From positions 26,135,934 to 26,199,933 of the forward strand of contig NC_045138.2 in assembly GCF_008831285.2 (NCBI RefSeq): a stretch of DNA of 64,000 nt. Reading direction: 5' to 3'. The notes beneath the pieces were generated by a model. That model saw only the letters and a program-made list of their open reading frames with translations. It was not told the origin of the DNA and did not search any database. This stretch comes from Nymphaea colorata (lineage: Eukaryota > Streptophyta > Magnoliopsida > Nymphaeales > Nymphaeaceae). The position numbers were made by a program, and so were the translations under genes. Position 1 is the first letter of the stretch; the number at the start of each line of letters is the position of its first letter. Shown in pieces: positions 58,901-64,000 of this stretch.

Positions 58901-61186
58901 TTCATGATCAGACAGAAAAAAAAACAGGCAAGAAATCGAGAAAGACGATACACGTGAAATGAGTAGTTTCCATGATAGTTCACCAAAAGGAATTGGTAAA
59001 AGAATTGCTAGTTTTTTAGAGTTTGGAAATTGTTTGCTTAATTCTCAGACGTTTACCAACTGATCAGACACTAAGATTGCATAACCCCATTTCGACCAAG
59101 TTGCGGAACAACCACGAAAGTATCGGCCACGTGAAATCAGAGTGCCCCGTGATACTTGGCATCACGCAAAAGCTACAGATATTTAGTTAATGGCCTCCCT
59201 TTGTCACGCATCGTGCTTCTGAACCGTCATTAATGCTTTTGGAATGGATCGAGGACGTATACTTGCATGCCACCAGCGAACATATCCGCTAAATACTGTG
59301 GGATCAGCTCACCAGCAGCAGAGAGAAAAGTTAGTCGATACTCAGTTTACTTGCTAGATTCTATCTGTCATGGAATATCTTGGTCTTCTAAATGGCAACA
59401 AAATTAAATTACTATCACCAGCACGCCTTCTGGTTTAGATTTCTTGCTCGGACAAGGTTTAATGATTTTTTAATGGTAGTTTTCATCTCAATATTGTGAT
59501 TCCCTGCATGTATGTGCGTGAACATGACCGCTTGCAATTAATTTGGTGTGAACTTGTATAAAACGCTTGATTCTTGTCTCAACTGTCCTACTCATTTGTC
59601 TTACATATAGGTTTGAAGATGAAGCTGTTACCTCGGCACAGTTTCTGACTCTTAGGTGGTGGAGCATTCCTTTTTCGACATTAAATAGAGAAACCTCCCT
59701 TAGGACCTGCTGAAACGGTGGCTGCTACTTGCAGCTTCCAGAGAGGTTGGTTTCACTGGGAATTGGAGTTTTAAAACGATGACAGATCATGGCAGATGTG
59801 TCAAAAAAATTTGAAAGATCTTTCTTTAGGTAGTCAAAAAGTACTTTGGTGCTCGAAGAAAATGATCAAATTAGATTGCAAATGAAATATACATTATAAG
59901 AACCTACCTGGTTGAGGATTCCATGTGCCGTGTGGCTGACGTGAAGATTTCAGCTGCTGGCTAGGGCTTCAAAACATGAGGTGAGCAGAAGAATTTTACA
60001 GTTTTCTGGCCGACATAAGTTCATGGTAACTGGAAGAATGTGAAGGCGATCATGTACAGCTCTGATACCAGAAATCTAGGATGTACACTGCATGGTAGAT
60101 GACAATGGCATCTATATTTCGTGCATGCTCTGCGGCACTTGGCTTGGAGGTTACTAGAGGGCTTGCCAACTGCAGGATCCGCTGAAGAATCCATGGAAAT
60201 TTATTATCCTGAACCATCTCTCAAGCCAAGGCATCTTAGCACATTAAGAGCAGAAACAACCAGACGCGAACAAAGTATGCAAGAATCGCGAACATGGCTG
60301 CATATTAGTTTTCCATTAAAAAATCATTAAACCGTGTGATTTCTTCATACAGAAGACATAACGTGGTGTACTACTGAGGCCGTGACAGGACCAGACCACC
60401 TCTCCCCCCAACGGCCTTGACCGGACCATGCATCATCTTCCCCACATATTCGAAATCACATGGTGCCTTTTTCCAGGTGAGCTTGAGGATTAATCACATG
60501 GCCTGGGTGAGAGCCGAAAATCCCCTTCATTCTCCTTGTTCCCAAGATTCAGAACAGCATCCATACTACGCGGCTAGGCAGTGAGAACTTCATGTACTTC
60601 AATTTGCACGTAAGACCCACTGCCCTTATGGTACATGAAGCAGGAGTTAAACCAGAAAAGTGTCTCATAACGTGCCCCAAGCTCTCAAGTTTGAGATACG
60701 CCCCTCGTATATCTGCTTCATTCATGGATCTCCATATATTCAGGCCCAGGATCTCCATATATTCCGGTCCTAGAATAAGCCAGCTCAGACAGGCTGGGTC
60801 TTGTTGGAGCTCACTGCGGTCTGAAAAGGTCATTTGACTTCATTCTGGATCTGGTTATGCTTATACGCTCAGCTGATAAGTATCCAACCCATTTGCACAC
60901 CCATAGCAATTGCTCCGCCCTGGTTTCCAAGTCTGGCTCCTAAATCAAAGGCAACATAGACATGATAAGATCCATGGTTCAACCCTTGGTCTCAATGATC
61001 CTGTCCACTGCATGATTAACTCCACCAAGCTATAAGCCGCCCAATGGTGTAAGTGGCAGTTCCATGAAGTACTGGAAAACAGTCTGCTCAAGCAATCCTG
61101 TACAGTGATCTGGTTGAGTGATTTCTAAGGGATGCAACTTGTGCTTGAAGCGAATCCCATGATCTGGACAGGACTTTCTTTCCTCC

Positions 61187-61193
61187 TATATAA
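61187..61193 (+). promoter_or_regulatory. TATA box of the pectinesterase gene
   Basis: TATATAA in a pyrimidine-rich setting (CCTCCTATATAACAAG). Transcription would start near 61217-61225. That places the first in-frame ATG (61222) at or before the cap site and favours the ATG at 61276 as the real start. Confidence 0.65.
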
Positions 61194-61275
61194 CAAGAAC
61201 ATGTACCAATCATAGCATTACATGCTCGAAATTCCCCTTTATTTTTCTATTGCCAAAGCCATTTTTGCAAGAAAA

Positions 61276-63353
61276 ATGAACATCAGGTGCACGTCATTAA
61301 CATTGGTCTCAGCAGTCGTTGTTGCCGTAATATCCACACTTTTTGTACCTCATAAACTACCACACCCGAGTCATGAAACTCACGCTAGCTCCAGATACTA
61401 CTTGGCGTCAAGGCTTTCATGGATTAGGCAAAGTGAGAAGCTTCACCACCACCATCACCACAAACACCATCACCACCATCGTTTGAAACCAATTCCTGAA
61501 CCCATATGCAATGACTTTCCGCCTGACTTCCCGCCAGCACCGGCTGATAACCAGTCTGCCGTTTTGTGTGTCGACAGGAATGGCTGTTGCAACTTCACGA
61601 AGGTGCAAGCAGCCATTGATGCAGTTGTATCATCTGACCAGACTAGAACTATAATATGGATCAATGCCGGCATCTACTTGTAAGTTAGTACATCCTACCA
61701 GATTGAAATTACTATTGAACTTAGTATACGCAACCACATAATATTGCTTTGTCTTCGACTAGAATTTAAGATCTTAAGTACGCAACCGGCCCTAGTGTGT
61801 TTCTCCCTAAGTTTTTCCCTGTGAAATGCCTCAACCTTACTAGATGATTGGTTATTCCATGAACATCCATTCATTTCATGCATCTGCCTGCTGACATGAT
61901 AGCGAGAAGGTGACCATCCCAAGCACAAAGCCGAATATCACACTGCAAGGACAGGGAATGTACTCGACCGCCATCGTTTGGAACGACACCGCCAATTCCA
62001 CCGGAGGAACATTCTTCAGCGCCTCCCTGACTATTTTTGCTCCAAACTTCATTGCCAAGAACATAAGCTTCATGGTAAGCAAGGCCTGCAAAAAGGAAGA
62101 AAGGTGTTCAATTGGTGGCTAGTTGAACATTAAAATGCTTTTGCTATCTCTTTATTGAACATCCAACCCATTCATTTCATGCACATTCTTGGCTTCAGCT
62201 AGCCTCTTTCTCCCTCTAACACTCACCACCACGAAGTTGGTTTTTCTATTCAACAGAATGTTGCTCCTAGAGCAAATCCTGGAGATGTGGGAGCTCAGGC
62301 GGTGGCAATAAGAATATCAGGGGACATGGCTGCCTTCTGGGGTTGTGGATTCTTCGGGTCACAGGACACTCTGCACGATGATAAGGGCAGGCATTACTTC
62401 AGAGATTGCTTCATCCAGGGATCCATCGATTTTATCTTCGGCAATGGCAGGTCTTTATATGAGGTATCATATTTGAAAATAATTTTGCTTCCTAACACTG
62501 CGTCAGATAAGGCCTGGCCCATAAATTCACAGAAACAGGACATCGATACAAGGGTCCTTTGAATGGACTTACGGCATTGGGAAATCTTTTTTTACTTCCC
62601 CCAGATCATAAGTATGGGTGAAGATCAGTAGTACTGATCGTGTTTGGACGCTCGCCTCAAGAATATGGATACAAGAACCGAGTGTCAGAGACACAAGTAA
62701 CTCTGGCTCCCAGTGGTTCGTCTGCTGTTGTAACATGTTACAAGTCGATTCGTTTTTATCAAATCTTGTCGTGTTACTCATCAAGACACAAAGAAAATAT
62801 ATTGTGTTACTAATCACCTGCGTTGTGGTTACTAGGGATGCAAGCTGAGTTCAATAGCAAACGCGGTCGCAGATGGATCGAAGTTCATAACGGGGGCCAT
62901 AACTGCACAAGGCCGGAAGACCATGGATGATAACACAGGATTTGTCTTTGTTAATTGCACCATTGGAGGTACAGGCAGGATATGGCTTGGCCGCGCATGG
63001 ATGCCTTTCTCTAGGGTCATCTTCGCCTACACTTTCATGCCTCAAATCATTTCCCCAGACGGCTGGAGCGATTTGAATGATGCTACAAGAGACCAGTAAA
63101 GACAGTATTTTCGTTTTCTTTTTTCCTGGGTCTAGTAGCTTGACGACGTGTACCCGAGTTCTTGATTAGTTAATGGAGTTGTTGCCGGTTTTCATGCAGG
63201 ACTACTTTTTACGCGGAATACCAGTGCACGGGACGGGGAGCAGATACAAGCTTGAGGGTTCCTTACTTACAGAAGCTCAATGAGACAGAGGCTTCGACTT
63301 TCATTAGTATTTCTTACATTGATGGTGATCAGTGGTTACTCCCTTACCACTAG
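61276..63353 (+). CDS. Pectinesterase without PRO region, PME8/14/15-like (5 exons)
   Basis: A cell-wall enzyme that removes methyl esters from homogalacturonan. Exons: 61276-61679, 61903-62074, 62257-62463, 62836-63095 and 63200-63353, giving 398 residues with consistent phases. Residues 1-25 form a signal peptide or anchor ([16 protein letters not shown]). A His-rich linker follows (His57-62, Lys63, His64-68), then the pectinesterase domain from [10 protein letters not shown]. There is no inhibitor-like PRO region, so it is a type-II enzyme. Catalytic elements are intact: QAVAI (Gln206), GSQDTL (Gln228, Asp229), DFIFG (Asp250) and LGRAW (Arg314, Trp316). It ends FIDGDQWL-type, as in Arabidopsis PME8/14/15. 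An upstream in-frame ATG at 61222 would add 18 residues but lies at the predicted transcription start. Confidence 0.93.
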
Positions 63354-64000
63354 TCTGATCCATAACGAGTTAGCTTTCTTACTCTGCTTCTTCATAATCT
63401 GTGAAGATTAGGTGCGGAGCTGCCTTGCCTATTGGATGTCTATTTTACTAATTTTGTACTTTCTTCATGAATGACACAAAGATTATCTCGAGGGCCTGCC
63501 TAATCATCTTTTTCTTGTGCAAGTGAAATTTATTAAAGTGATAATCAATGCTTGTGCGATCTAAGTACGCTGGCATCAGAAGGAGCATGATATTACCCAG
63601 AAGATAATTTTATTTATTTTGACAAGACACATTAATGTAGCCAAGATCCATTTACAAATTCAAGATTGGAAATGTAAATAATTCTACGAGACGATGAAAT
63701 TGGAGCCATCTAATTGATAAGATGCACACTGCAGTGATCCTATAACGTGGCAGGGTTCGGCTAAACCTTATCGTCCGACGAGAGAGAGAGAGAGAGAGAG
63801 AACATAAGCATTATCTCAAAAATAGAGACTGCAGTAATCCTATAACATGGCAGAGTTCAGCTAAGCCTTATCGTCCAACGAGAGAGAGCAGAAATATTAT
63901 CTCAACGATAATATCAAACTCCTAACAGGAGAGAGAGGAGAGGAGGGAGGCGCAAATACATTCAAGCAATGCAGGTATGAAGTCAGTATGCGGTAACTGT
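63354..64000. other. Pectinesterase 3' flank, no further gene
   Basis: Probable 3' UTR to about 63480, then AT-rich DNA with a local duplication (63727-63900). Nothing coding was recognised before the window ends. Confidence 0.5.
63727..63900. repeat. ~95-bp tandem duplication with GA tract
   Basis: The phrase CACTGCAGTGATCCTATAAC...CTTATCGTCCGACGAGAGAG occurs at 63727 and again, with a few changes (GACTGCAGTAATCCTATAAC, CGTCCAACGAGAG), at 63822. The GA tract in the first copy is longer. Confidence 0.8.

Larger units (their letters stand above)
51000..61186. other. Intergenic, repeat-rich, no intact gene recognised
   Basis: GC-rich promoter-side DNA of the VQ gene runs to about 51620. It is followed by a (TC)n(TA)n tract, AT-rich repeat relics, dispersed repeats near 53205 and 53935, a SINE at 55765 and short frames with no familiar motif. 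A tRNA-Met primer-site-like phrase is at 57698-57708 and, on the minus strand, near 60058-60069, without LTR pairs. The stretch 60550-61140 reads like eroded coding DNA on the minus strand, but I could not name it. Confidence 0.45.

Noticed and set aside
60056-60069. Minus-strand primer-binding site phrase
   Set aside because: The match to the tRNA-Met site is good, but no LTR pair was visible nearby, so an element is not supported.
61222-61275. Earlier in-frame ATG for the pectinesterase
   Set aside because: It falls at the predicted transcription start set by the TATA box at 61187, and the added residues precede an already complete signal peptide.

Overview
This window looks like nuclear DNA of a flowering plant. 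Genes are split by short GT–AG introns, intergenic DNA is AT-rich, there are many (TA)n, (GA)n and (GT)n tracts, and the recognisable products are plant families with plant-style domain layouts (plant defensin, RAN1-type Cu-ATPase, thioredoxin o, plant UreD, VQ protein, PRO-less pectinesterase). I could not place it more finely than angiosperm. All gene calls and splice sites come from reading the sequence against remembered family features; nothing was aligned by computer.

Layout, left to right. At 122–288 (+) is the last exon of a plant defensin cut by the window edge. At 1933–813 (−) is a two-exon F-box/LRR gene of the Arabidopsis At3g48880 type, and 2 kb away (4206–3750, −) lies a broken copy of its 3' end. 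At 13193–8099 (−) is a complete nine-exon RAN1/HMA7 copper P1B-ATPase (1010 aa). From 13.2 to 24.9 kb there is no recognisable gene. That stretch holds degenerate simple repeats, a 108-bp tandem repeat (18181–18615) and a roughly 2.3–2.5 kb tandem segmental duplication (18.78–23.6 kb). At 28997–24933 (−) is a six-exon mitochondrial thioredoxin o. At 34463–42405 (+) is a fifteen-exon UDP-N-acetylglucosamine pyrophosphorylase, whose intron 12 carries a tiny LTR retroelement (TRIM type) with target-site duplications. At 47932–44414 (−) is an eight-exon urease accessory protein UreD, tail-to-tail with the previous gene. At 50843–50151 (−) is an intronless VQ-motif protein. From 51 to 61 kb is repeat-rich DNA with a tRNA-derived SINE flanked by direct repeats. 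At 61276–63353 (+) is a five-exon secreted pectinesterase with a histidine-rich linker.

The genes are unrelated housekeeping, defence and signalling genes rather than a cluster: copper delivery to the secretory pathway, mitochondrial redox, nucleotide-sugar synthesis, urease maturation, WRKY-partner signalling and pectin modification. No new multi-gene system was found. The most useful observations are structural: two GC–AG introns with the same AAG|GCACG donor, the 452-bp TRIM, the tandem segmental duplication, a SINE family, a phase-preserving 108-bp repeat, and an open in-frame N-terminal extension on the pyrophosphorylase.
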